A stretch of DNA of 64,000 bases from JANRJY01 sp033763735 (GTDB lineage Bacteria; Bacteroidota; Bacteroidia; Cytophagales; UBA9547): positions 1-64,000 of the forward strand of contig JANRJY010000026.1 in the NCBI GenBank assembly GCA_033763735.1. The letters run 5' to 3'. A program made the position numbers and the translations under genes. This document shows, in pieces, positions 56,671-64,000 of this stretch (the first letter of the stretch is position 1; each line of letters starts with the position of its first letter). Below the pieces are notes generated by a model. The model was not told where the DNA came from. It did not search any database and saw only the letters and a program-made list of their open reading frames with translations.

Positions 56671-57168
56671 ATGAATGAAGTAAATATCCGAAAAGGGAAT
56701 ATAAATGATGCATTTAGCATTTATGAATTGATCAAGGAATTAGCGACTTATGAAAAAGCTGCTGACAAAATGGAAGTGCCATTTGAACAGTTCAAAGCTG
56801 ATGGTTTTGGTACAAATCCTTTTTATTATACAATTGTTGCCGAATTTGACTCAAAAATAATTGGAGTTTGTTTATATTATAATCGGTACTCTACATGGAA
56901 AGGCAAACGATTATATATAGAAGATATCATTGTTACAGAAGCTCACCGTGCAAAAGGAATAGGAAAAATGCTTATGGATGCCACCATTGAAGAGGCAATC
57001 ACCACCAAATGCAACGGCATTTTATGGCAAGTTTTGGATTGGAATGACCCCGCAATTAATTTCTATAAAAAATATGGTGCTTGGTTCGATGATGAGTGGA
57101 TTAATGCCGGATTAACAACTTCTCAAATGCAACATGTAATGAATGATAGACATAAAGAAATTCATTAA
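56671..57168 (+). CDS. GNAT-family N-acetyltransferase
   Basis: The 165-residue protein has the GNAT core: acetyl-CoA pyrophosphate loop AHRAKGIGKML (Q/RxxGxG/A), IEDIIVTEAH strand, and a late WNDPAINFYKKYGA helix. The sequence resembles spermidine/diamine or thialysine acetyltransferases (IRKGNINDAFSIYELIKELATYEKAAD), so a polyamine-like amine is a plausible substrate; this is inferred. Confidence 0.9.
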   Translation: MNEVNIRKGNINDAFSIYELIKELATYEKAADKMEVPFEQFKADGFGTNPFYYTIVAEFDSKIIGVCLYYNRYSTWKGKRLYIEDIIVTEAHRAKGIGKMLMDATIEEAITTKCNGILWQVLDWNDPAINFYKKYGAWFDDEWINAGLTTSQMQHVMNDRHKEIH

Positions 57169-57232
57169 TATTATTTTTTGCATAATTATTATCTGATAAA
57201 TTCGTTTACCATTCAATTCACTGATCATTTTA

Positions 57233-57895
57233 ATGATTCAAATCAATAACCTTCGCAAATCTTACCCAATGGGCAAAAATAAACTTGAGGTATTGAAAGG
57301 TATTGATTTAAATATCGAAGATGGTGAATTAGTGTCTATTATGGGGTCTTCTGGTTCAGGAAAATCTACTTTATTGAATGTTATAGGTATTCTTGATACA
57401 TTCGATTCTGGAACTTATCAATTAAGTAATATTACCATTCATAATAACTTGAAAGATAAAGACGCTGCTTATCTTAGAAATCAATTTATAGGTTTTGTAT
57501 TTCAGTCGTTTAATCTTTTGAATTTTAAAAATGCAATTGAAAATGTTGCACTTCCTCTATACTACAGGGGTATTTCTCGTAAAAAAAGAAATGAAATTGC
57601 ACTACAATACTTAAAAATGGTTGGACTTGAAGAACGTGCTTATCATAAACCAAATGAATTATCCGGAGGACAAAAACAAAGGGTTGCAATTGCAAGAGCA
57701 ATTGCTTCAAATCCTAAGATGATTTTAGCAGATGAACCAACAGGAGCTCTGGATACCCAAACTTCAATTGAAATAATGAATATTTTGAAAGAGTTAAATA
57801 GCAATGGAATGACAGTAATAATAGTAACTCATGAAAACGAAATTGCTAATATGACCAACCGAATTATTCGACTTAAAGATGGACTTATTTTATAG
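57233..57895 (+). CDS. MacB/LolD-like ABC transporter ATP-binding protein
   Basis: The 220-residue ATPase has Walker A GSSGSGKST, Q-loop FVFQSFNLL, signature LSGGQKQR, Walker B MILADEPTGALD and switch His in VIIVTHE. It is of the MacB/LolD type, working with an FtsX-fold permease. The permease and a membrane-fusion protein follow, so the set is a MacAB-like exporter. Confidence 0.94.
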   Translation: MIQINNLRKSYPMGKNKLEVLKGIDLNIEDGELVSIMGSSGSGKSTLLNVIGILDTFDSGTYQLSNITIHNNLKDKDAAYLRNQFIGFVFQSFNLLNFKNAIENVALPLYYRGISRKKRNEIALQYLKMVGLEERAYHKPNELSGGQKQRVAIARAIASNPKMILADEPTGALDTQTSIEIMNILKELNSNGMTVIIVTHENEIANMTNRIIRLKDGLIL

Positions 57896-57898
57896 TAT

Positions 57899-58036
57899 TA
57901 AATTATAAATTATAAGTGTTAAATAAAAATAAATGTTTAAAATCAAATTATAATTAATTCTAAGTTATTTATAAAAATAACTAACAAAAACAGTGGTGAC
58001 AAAAATTCAACATTCAAAATTTAACATTCAACATTT
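57899..58036. repeat. Degenerate seven-base-period repeats between transporter genes
   Basis: Two short arrays flank the gap between the ATPase and permease genes. At 57899-57926 the units are TAAATTA, TAAATTA, TAAGTGT, TAAATAA. At 58002-58036 they are AAAATTC, AACATTC, AAAATTT, AACATTC, AACATTT, ending five bases before the GTG start of the permease. The 7-base rhythm is the same as in the array upstream of 22921. Confidence 0.65.
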
Positions 58037-58041
58037 GAATT

Positions 58042-59295
58042 GTGTTTGACCTCGACAAATGGTACGAAATATATCACAGCATAGTTAAGCATAAGCTGAG
58101 AACTGTTCTTACATCCTTTGGTGTATTTTGGGGAATACTTATGTTGGTACTTCTACTTGGTGCAGGTAAAGGGTTGGAAAATGGCATCAGAAATGCATTT
58201 GCGGGGTATTCAAACAAATCTTTTTACATGGGATCTAACAAAACGAGCATTGTATATAAAGGAATGAAAATTGGAAGAACAATTGAACCAACAATATATG
58301 ATCTCAAGGTAATTAAAAAATCATTTCCTGAAATAGAAGCTATATCACCTAAACAAGGACTGTGGGGAGAAAATAGTATTACATATAAAACGAAAAATGC
58401 TTCATTCAATGTTCAAGGAATATATCCTGATTGGAAAAAAATTGAAGACATAATAATAATTGAAGGAAGATATATCAACGATATTGACATCAAAGAAAAC
58501 AGAAAAGTTGTTGTAATTGGACTTCATGTAAAAGATTTTTTCTTTGGCAAAGATGAAAGTGCCATTGGAAAATATTTAAATATTAAGGGTGTTTTTTTTA
58601 AAATAGTGGGCGTAATGAAACCAATTAAGTCAGGTTGGTCTGCTAAAGAAGAAATTCAAACTTTGTGGATGCCATACACAACAATGCAGGTAACTTTTAA
58701 TCAGCAAAATAAAGTTTATTTTTGGGGAAGCGTGGTTACTAAAGAGGCCAATAGTGAAAACGTAATTAAACAAGTAAGAAGTTTATTAGCTCAAAAACAT
58801 AGTTTTGATGCAAATGATGATAAAGCAGTATGGAGTTGGAGTATGGAAACAGAAAGCAATATGTTCAACGGGCTTTTCGGTGCAATTAACTTATTTGTGT
58901 GGGTAGTAGGTATTGGTACGATTATAGCTGGAATTGTAGGGGTAAGCAATATTATGCTTATTTCGGTGAAAGAGAGAACTAAAGAAATTGGTTTAAGAAA
59001 AGCGCTTGGAGCTACTACGTCTTCAATAGTCTTCCTTGTTGTTCAAGAGGCAATAATATTAACCACTATTTCTGGATATTCAGGATTGCTAATAGGAGTG
59101 GGAATTATCGAAGGTATAAATTTACTTTTAAATAATGCACTTGAACCAAATCCCTTTTTTCAACGTCCTGAAGTACAATTTTCAGTTGCAATTTCTGCTT
59201 TAATATTATTAGTTATATCTGGTACATTAGCGGGATTAATTCCTGCCGTTCATGCAGCAAAAATAAGCCCTATTGAAGCTCTAAGAGATGAATAA
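58042..59295 (+). CDS. MacB-like ABC transporter permease
   Basis: GTG start; 417 residues. An N-terminal helix (HKLRTVLTSFGVFWGILMLVLLLGAG), a large periplasmic MacB_PCD domain (residues about 45-260) and three C-terminal helices with the FtsX signature (VGVSNIMLISVKERTKEIGLRKALGAT) identify a type VII ABC permease. The ending AKISPIEALRDE is the usual MacB tail. It is separate from its ATPase, unlike E. coli MacB. Confidence 0.93.
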   Translation: MFDLDKWYEIYHSIVKHKLRTVLTSFGVFWGILMLVLLLGAGKGLENGIRNAFAGYSNKSFYMGSNKTSIVYKGMKIGRTIEPTIYDLKVIKKSFPEIEAISPKQGLWGENSITYKTKNASFNVQGIYPDWKKIEDIIIIEGRYINDIDIKENRKVVVIGLHVKDFFFGKDESAIGKYLNIKGVFFKIVGVMKPIKSGWSAKEEIQTLWMPYTTMQVTFNQQNKVYFWGSVVTKEANSENVIKQVRSLLAQKHSFDANDDKAVWSWSMETESNMFNGLFGAINLFVWVVGIGTIIAGIVGVSNIMLISVKERTKEIGLRKALGATTSSIVFLVVQEAIILTTISGYSGLLIGVGIIEGINLLLNNALEPNPFFQRPEVQFSVAISALILLVISGTLAGLIPAVHAAKISPIEALRDE

Positions 59296-59315
59296 TCTAA
59301 TCAACTCCATTTAAA

Positions 59316-60413
59316 ATGAAAAAAATAATAATAATTACACTGGGTATAATTTTTGTTTTAGTATGTGTTGGAGTAACAGGTTATCTTTTTTTTCGAGAAA
59401 AAAAAGACCCGATAACTTATCAAACAGAATCACCGGTGATAATGAATATTATCAAAAAAACGGTTGCCACTGGATCAATTGAACCAAGAAGAGAAGTTTT
59501 AGTAAAGCCTCAAGTATCAGGTATAATTGAAGAAATATATTTGAAAGCCGGGGAAGAGGTAAAAAAAGGCGATGTTATAGCTAAAGTCCGCATTATTCCT
59601 GAAATGACTAGAATTAACGATGCTGAATCTCAATTAAATACAGCCAAAATTAATCTTGAAATTTCTGAAAAAGAATACATCCGTCAACAAAAACTACTGA
59701 ATGATAAAGTAATATCACAAAGAGAATTTGTTCAATTTGAACAAGACTACAGAATAAGAAAAGAACAACTTATTCAAGCTGAAAATAATATTCAATTGAT
59801 AAAAAAAGGAAGTTCAGACCGAATTAAAAATACAACTACTGAAATTAAAGCCACAATTGATGGTAAAATATTGGATATTCCAATAAAAGTAGGTAGTAAT
59901 GTAATTCAAGCTAATAATTTCAATGAAGGAACTACAATAGCCTCACTTGCAAATATGGATGACTTAATTTTTAAAGGAAAACTAGTTGAAAGTGAAATAG
60001 GTAAGCTTTCATTAAATATGAATTTGGATTTGGTTATTGCAGCAATTCCTGATAAAATTTATAAAGCCAAGCTTGAATTTATTGCTTCAAAAGGAGTTGA
60101 GGACAAAGGTTCCATACAATTTGAAATCAAGGCCGGAATATTACCTTCTGAAAATAACAAACTAATTAGAGCCGGATATAGTGCAAATGCGGATATCATT
60201 TTAGATAAAAAGGACAGCGTTTTATCAATTCGGGAAAAAAATATTGAATTTAAAGGTGATTCTGCATTTGTATATCTTGAAAAATCACCCCAAACATTTG
60301 AAAAAAGACTAATTAAAACCGGTTTATCCGATGATTTGAACATACAAATTATAAATGGAATTAGTACTTTAGATAAAATAAAGGTTTTAATTACTACTGT
60401 TTCAGGAAAATGA
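59316..60413 (+). CDS. Efflux periplasmic adaptor (MacA-like)
   Basis: The 365-residue membrane-fusion protein has an N-terminal membrane anchor, a split lipoyl/barrel-sandwich region (VKPQVSGIIEEIYLKAGEEVKKGDVIAK ... TIDGKILDIPIKVGSNV), an alpha-helical hairpin (residues ~105-170) and beta-barrel domains. It would connect the permease to an outer-membrane channel; no TolC-like gene is in this window. It is 20 bases after the permease and ends in a terminator. Confidence 0.92.
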   Translation: MKKIIIITLGIIFVLVCVGVTGYLFFREKKDPITYQTESPVIMNIIKKTVATGSIEPRREVLVKPQVSGIIEEIYLKAGEEVKKGDVIAKVRIIPEMTRINDAESQLNTAKINLEISEKEYIRQQKLLNDKVISQREFVQFEQDYRIRKEQLIQAENNIQLIKKGSSDRIKNTTTEIKATIDGKILDIPIKVGSNVIQANNFNEGTTIASLANMDDLIFKGKLVESEIGKLSLNMNLDLVIAAIPDKIYKAKLEFIASKGVEDKGSIQFEIKAGILPSENNKLIRAGYSANADIILDKKDSVLSIREKNIEFKGDSAFVYLEKSPQTFEKRLIKTGLSDDLNIQIINGISTLDKIKVLITTVSGK

Positions 60414-60414
60414 A

Positions 60415-60442
60415 AAAAGCCGAGTGTTACTACCCGGCTTTT
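60415..60442. terminator. Bidirectional hairpin terminator
   Basis: AAAAGCCG (60415-60422), a 12-base loop and CGGCTTTT (60435-60442) form an eight-pair stem with A runs on one side and T runs on the other, placed between the convergent adaptor and fabI genes. It can terminate both. Confidence 0.85.
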
Positions 60443-60467
60443 AATATAATCAAACAAGAATTTATAC

Positions 60468-61280
60468 CTATTTATTCCACTGGGCAATTACTTCTTCTGT
60501 AATTCCTGATGAAGAAAAACCACCATCGTGCATTAAATTTTGCATGGTCACCATTTTGGTGAAATCTGAAAATAACGATATCGTATAGTTAGCACAATCT
60601 TCTGCAGATGCATTTCCAAGAGGAGCCATTTTATCAGCAAAGTCATAAAATACATCAAAACCAGAAATTCCGCTTCCTGCAGTAGTTTTGGTCGGTGATT
60701 GTGAAATCGTATTTACACGTACATTTTTAAGTTTTGCAAAACGGTGCCCATAACTACGTGCAATGGATTCCAAGCAAGCTTTAGCTTGAGCCATATCAGA
60801 GTAATCAGGAAATGTACGTTGAGCTGCTATGTAAGTAAGTGCCACAATTGATCCCCATTCGTTCATAGCATCCAATTTTTCGGCTGTTTGCATTACTTTA
60901 TGAAACGACAATGCTGAAATATCTAATGTTTTTAAAAAAAACTCATAACTCAAATCTCCATAAGAACGGCTTTTACGTACATTTGGACTCATTCCTATAG
61001 AGTGCAACACAAAGTCGATTTTGCCTCCAAGTTCTGTTACGGATTCAGAAAATAATTTTTCTAAATCTTCTGTTAAAGTAGCATCCGCAGGAATAATTTT
61101 TGCCCCGGTAATCTCTGACAATTTGTTGATTTCACCCATACGCATCGCTAAGGGAGCATTAGTAAGTGTAAACTTTGCACCTTCTTCGTGAGCTTTCAAA
61201 GCTACTTTCCAAGCAATTGACTGATCGTTAAGGGCACCAAAGATGATGCCTCTTTTTCCTTTTAATAAATTATAAGCCAT
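60468..61280 (-). CDS. fabI: Enoyl-[acyl-carrier-protein] reductase (NADH)
   Basis: The 270-residue short-chain reductase performs the last reduction of each fatty-acid elongation cycle. It has the FabI features: GIIFGALNDQSIAWKVA cofactor site, LHSIGMSP, and the active-site YSDMAQAKA (Tyr-x6-Lys) rather than the usual Tyr-x3-Lys. Length is typical. It is the last gene of a tight minus-strand run from pyrR. Confidence 0.96.
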   Translation of the reverse strand: MAYNLLKGKRGIIFGALNDQSIAWKVALKAHEEGAKFTLTNAPLAMRMGEINKLSEITGAKIIPADATLTEDLEKLFSESVTELGGKIDFVLHSIGMSPNVRKSRSYGDLSYEFFLKTLDISALSFHKVMQTAEKLDAMNEWGSIVALTYIAAQRTFPDYSDMAQAKACLESIARSYGHRFAKLKNVRVNTISQSPTKTTAGSGISGFDVFYDFADKMAPLGNASAEDCANYTISLFSDFTKMVTMQNLMHDGGFSSSGITEEVIAQWNK

Positions 61281-61286
61281 TGTTAA

Positions 61287-61406
61287 TTATTTTGTTTGAT
61301 TTAAGGTTTTGTGAAGTTGAATTGAATCAATAATAGCCATAACCACCATAGTACCAAAAATTAAAATACTTAAAATGCCTAAAACAATTAGACTAACTAT
61401 TGCCAT
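61287..61406 (-). CDS. 39-residue single-pass membrane peptide
   Basis: ATG at 61406, stop TAA at 61289-61287. The peptide is one hydrophobic helix (VSLIVLGILSILIFGTMVVMAII) with a polar tail (DSIQLHKTLNQTK). It lies four bases after the upstream small gene and six bases before fabI, which fits a translated member of the operon. Function unknown. Confidence 0.5.
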   Translation of the reverse strand: MAIVSLIVLGILSILIFGTMVVMAIIDSIQLHKTLNQTK

Positions 61407-61410
61407 TTCC

Positions 61411-61650
61411 CTATAATTTACCTTTAATTTTATAAATATTAAACAAAGATATACCTAAAAATACAGAAAATAAAATAAATAATACTCCATTGGTATAAAA
61501 CAGAATATCGGTAATATTGACTTTATGAAATACTATTTCGTTCTTTAAAATAATATATAACCCAGTCGCCAACCCACCTACATAAAAGGAAAGTGCTTTG
61601 AAAAGTTCAATTTCGGCTTTGAGTAGTTCTCTTAAATCGGCTTTATCCAA
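61411..61650 (-). CDS. Small two-helix membrane protein
   Basis: 79 residues with a polar N-terminus (MDKADLRELLKAEIELFKAL) and two hydrophobic helices (FYVGGLATGLYIIL; TNGVLFILFSVFLGISLFNIY). It starts one base after the pyrB stop, so it is translated with pyrB. I do not recognise the family. Confidence 0.7.
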   Translation of the reverse strand: MDKADLRELLKAEIELFKALSFYVGGLATGLYIILKNEIVFHKVNITDILFYTNGVLFILFSVFLGISLFNIYKIKGKL

Positions 61651-61651
61651 T

Positions 61652-62578
61652 TTAATTTACTTTTCCTGCCAACAGATACATTACTGCCATTCGAACCGCT
61701 ACCCCGTTTTCAACCTGGTCAAGTATAACAGATTGAGAAGAGTCTGCAACATCGCTGGTTATCTCCACTCCCCTATTGATAGGTCCGGGATGCATGATTA
61801 AAATGTCTTTACTTACTTTATCAAGTACTGATTTATTTATGCCATAATAAGTAGTGTATTCACGAAGTGAAGGGAAATATTTGAGTTGTTGTCTTTCCAA
61901 TTGAATTCGTAATACATTGGCTACATCACACCAGGCAAGTGCTTTTTCAAGATTATGCTCAACCAGAACATTTAATGAAGAAATGTATTTTGGAATGAGT
62001 GTGGGAGGGCCGCATACCATTACTTTTGCACCCATTTTATTCAATAAAAAGAAATTGGAAAGTGCCACTCTGGAGTGAACGATGTCACCAAAAATACAAA
62101 TCTTCACTCCTTCGAGTTTTCCTATTTTTTCTCGAATTGTAAAAGCATCCAAAAGAGCTTGCGTTGGATGCTCGTGTGTGCCATCGCCTGCATTTACTAC
62201 TATGGAATTGGTATTGTTTGCTATAAAATGGGCCGCTCCTGCACTTGCATGGCGCATAACTACCATATCCACTTTCATAGCCAGAATATTGTTCACTGTA
62301 TCAAGTAAAGTTTCGCCCTTTTTAACAGAACTAGCTGATGCAGAGAAGTTTATGACATCTGCTGAAAGTCGCTTTTGTGCCAATTCAAACGAAAGTCTCG
62401 TTCTGGTTGAGTTTTCAAAAAACACATTGGCTATGGTAACCTCTCGGAGAGAAGGTACTTTTTTAATAGGCCTTTGTAAAACATCTTTAAAATTTATTGA
62501 AGTATCCAAAATCAATTGAATATCTTCCTTGTTAAGGTCTTTGATTCCAATCAGATGTTTTACAGATAACTGCGACAA
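61652..62578 (-). CDS. pyrB: Aspartate carbamoyltransferase catalytic subunit
   Basis: The 308-residue enzyme joins carbamoyl phosphate and aspartate, the committed step of pyrimidine synthesis. The carbamoyl-phosphate site is FFENSTRTRLSFE, the second loop HPTQALLDAFTI, and the aspartate loop region LRIQLERQQ. No pyrI regulatory subunit is adjacent; control through PyrR is suggested by the neighbouring gene 11 bases upstream. Confidence 0.97.
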   Translation of the reverse strand: MSQLSVKHLIGIKDLNKEDIQLILDTSINFKDVLQRPIKKVPSLREVTIANVFFENSTRTRLSFELAQKRLSADVINFSASASSVKKGETLLDTVNNILAMKVDMVVMRHASAGAAHFIANNTNSIVVNAGDGTHEHPTQALLDAFTIREKIGKLEGVKICIFGDIVHSRVALSNFFLLNKMGAKVMVCGPPTLIPKYISSLNVLVEHNLEKALAWCDVANVLRIQLERQQLKYFPSLREYTTYYGINKSVLDKVSKDILIMHPGPINRGVEITSDVADSSQSVILDQVENGVAVRMAVMYLLAGKVN

Positions 62579-62589
62579 TTGAGCTGAAT

Positions 62590-63141
62590 TTATGGTTTAA
62601 AATTATGTGGCAATAACCAAACGGTATCACTTTTAGCTCCTTGTTCGGTTAATTCCACCAATACTCTTTCTGTTTGTAATGTGTTTACATTTTTGCCAAC
62701 GTACTTAGGTTCCACTGGCAACTCACGTGAATATTTTCTATTGATAAGTACTAACAATTCTACCAATTTGGGTCTACCGAAAGCCAACATGGCATCCATA
62801 GCTGCCCGGATTGTTCTTCCGGTGTAAAGTACATCGTCTACTAAAATCACTTGCTTGTTTTCAATAGAAAATGGCACATGCATGGCATTTGGAATGATGT
62901 CGAGTTCGCGTCTTCTGAAATCATCTCTATTAAAAGTAATATCCAGATAGCCTACTGCAACTTCTATATTGAAATCTTTTTTTAATAACTTCTGAATTTT
63001 GTCTGCTAAAAATATGCCTTTGGGCTGTAAACCAAGTATTACGGTGTTTGAAAAAGTATTATGGTTTTCAATAAGTTGATAACACAGCCTTTTTAATGTG
63101 ATGGCAAGTGTTTTATTGTCGTAAATCAACCTTTTGTCCAC
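62590..63141 (-). CDS. pyrR: Bifunctional pyr operon regulator/uracil phosphoribosyltransferase
   Basis: GTG start; 183 residues. The PRPP-binding loop VILVDDVLYTGRTIRAAMDAM and the start region (YDNKTLAITLKRLCYQLIENH) are typical of PyrR, which binds pyr mRNA in the presence of UMP and can also act as a uracil phosphoribosyltransferase. A TAACTTTG box (63154-63147) ends five bases before the start codon; if used it would give an almost leaderless message. Confidence 0.94.
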   Translation of the reverse strand: MDKRLIYDNKTLAITLKRLCYQLIENHNTFSNTVILGLQPKGIFLADKIQKLLKKDFNIEVAVGYLDITFNRDDFRRRELDIIPNAMHVPFSIENKQVILVDDVLYTGRTIRAAMDAMLAFGRPKLVELLVLINRKYSRELPVEPKYVGKNVNTLQTERVLVELTEQGAKSDTVWLLPHNFKP

Positions 63142-63172
63142 GAGGGCAAAGTTATGAAAATATTTATATAAT

Positions 63173-64000
63173 TTAAAACATGATATTTATCTTCGAGAAA
63201 GTTAAGTCGGAATTGAAAAACACCCTACTATCTTGGTTTTCAAATGAAATTTTAATTCCATCCGAAATAATTTCTTTTGCTATATCTGGCATACCTATAA
63301 TTTCAATTCTATATTTCGAATAATGCATTTGATAATTACCTTCAATGGATTGTTCCAAGCTAAAAATATTTCCAAAAGTATACGTAAAAAATCTTTTGAT
63401 AGCGTATTCACCTGATTTATATGCATATCCTTCGCCAGCATCTTCATATAATTCATTTTCAACTGCGTTGATGGTAAAATATACCTTCAAGTGAAGAAAT
63501 TCAATATTCTTAATTAGTCCCGTATGTTGTATTACCGGATACAATGGCAAAACGGTGCCTGCTTTGATGTACATAGGGCATCGGTCCAAGGGTGCATAGG
63601 TGATTATTTCTCTATTGCCTTCATATACAGTGGTATCCAAAAAATCGAACCAAATTCCTTTTGGTAGAAACAAAATTCTACTTTCAGCACCTTCTGTGGC
63701 AATTGGGCAGGCTAATATATGATTACCAAAAAGGAATTCCTCTTTCCTGTAATAAGTATGCAAATTGTGCTGATCGGCAAATAAAATAGGTTTTAAGATA
63801 GGAGTTCCTTTAGAAACATAATTCCAAAAAGCGGTATATAAATATGGCAAGAATTGATACCTCAATTCAATAAAAGATCTGATAATTGACAAATAGGGTT
63901 CTTCAAACAACCAAGGCTCTTTATCGCCACTATCGCTGGACGAATGTGCTCTCATAAATGGATGAAAAACAGCCAATTGCATCCATCTGCACATCAATTC
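63173..64000 (-). CDS. Glycoside hydrolase family 31 (3' part; 5' end beyond window)
   Basis: The visible 275 residues are the C-terminal part of an alpha-glucosidase/alpha-xylosidase-like enzyme: ELMCRWMQLAVFHPFMRAHSS (after the catalytic barrel), LRYQFLPYLYTAFW, and the post-barrel beta domain KGIWFDFLDTTVYEGNREI ... MYIKAGTVLPLYP. The catalytic aspartates lie outside the window, so activity and specificity cannot be judged. The stop is 31 bases from pyrR. Confidence 0.88.
   Translation of the reverse strand, partial: ELMCRWMQLAVFHPFMRAHSSSDSGDKEPWLFEEPYLSIIRSFIELRYQFLPYLYTAFWNYVSKGTPILKPILFADQHNLHTYYRKEEFLFGNHILACPIATEGAESRILFLPKGIWFDFLDTTVYEGNREIITYAPLDRCPMYIKAGTVLPLYPVIQHTGLIKNIEFLHLKVYFTINAVENELYEDAGEGYAYKSGEYAIKRFFTYTFGNIFSLEQSIEGNYQMHYSKYRIEIIGMPDIAKEIISDGIKISFENQDSRVFFNSDLTFSKINIMF

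Noticed and set aside
1..64000. Transposons, prophage or rRNA genes
   Set aside because: No transposase, integrase, phage structural gene or rRNA segment was recognised on either strand.

Overview
The window is AT-rich chromosomal DNA from a member of the Bacteroidota, most likely a Chitinophagales/Sphingobacteriales-type lineage. The evidence is several large surface proteins built for type IX secretion (Por sorting tail, VCBS, Ig-like, LamG and MBG modules), a PUR-family DNA-binding protein, a DUF3822-type protein, a stand-alone Cas6 of the Bacteroidota type, near absence of Shine-Dalgarno sequences, and promoters of the form TTTG-N(18-19)-TAnnTTTG.

Layout. 1-18029 (minus) is one uninterrupted giant gene of at least 6009 codons; its 3' end lies outside the window. 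After a 500-base divergent spacer comes a co-directional plus-strand cluster at 18530-29008: a secreted TPR-CHAT (caspase-like) protein, a 1478-residue type IX-secreted VCBS/Ig protein, a lipoprotein and an outer-membrane beta-barrel protein. A HEPN/MNT toxin-antitoxin pair follows at 29086-29710, bracketed by a 16-base direct repeat that copies the 3' end of the barrel gene. Then come four small unknown genes, one of them broken by a T-tract frameshift.

30937-39532 (minus) is mostly housekeeping: ribH, a response regulator, a DEDDh exonuclease, DUF3822, thiolase, truB with two glycosyltransferases and a DUF58 protein, and rlpA, with a plus-strand tRNA-His. 39638-42038 (plus) holds a PUR-family gene, ychF and an orphan cas6. 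42044-45747 (minus) is a piece of a complex I operon (nuoG-H-I-J) followed by lptC. 45882-52554 carries a small lipoprotein, parC, a DinB-family gene, a drug/metabolite transporter, holB and small secreted proteins. 52631-56605 is a third type IX cargo protein with a probable glycoside hydrolase core. 56671-60413 has a GNAT acetyltransferase and a MacAB-like efflux system. 60468-63141 (minus) is a compact pyrR-pyrB-two small membrane proteins-fabI operon, followed by the 3' part of a family 31 glycosidase gene running off the right edge.

Most notable: the 18-kb surface-protein gene facing a CHAT-protease/type IX cargo cluster; the Cas6 with no CRISPR array nearby; the HEPN/MNT module bracketed by a direct repeat; and a recurring 7-base-period intergenic repeat seen at three junctions between co-directional genes.
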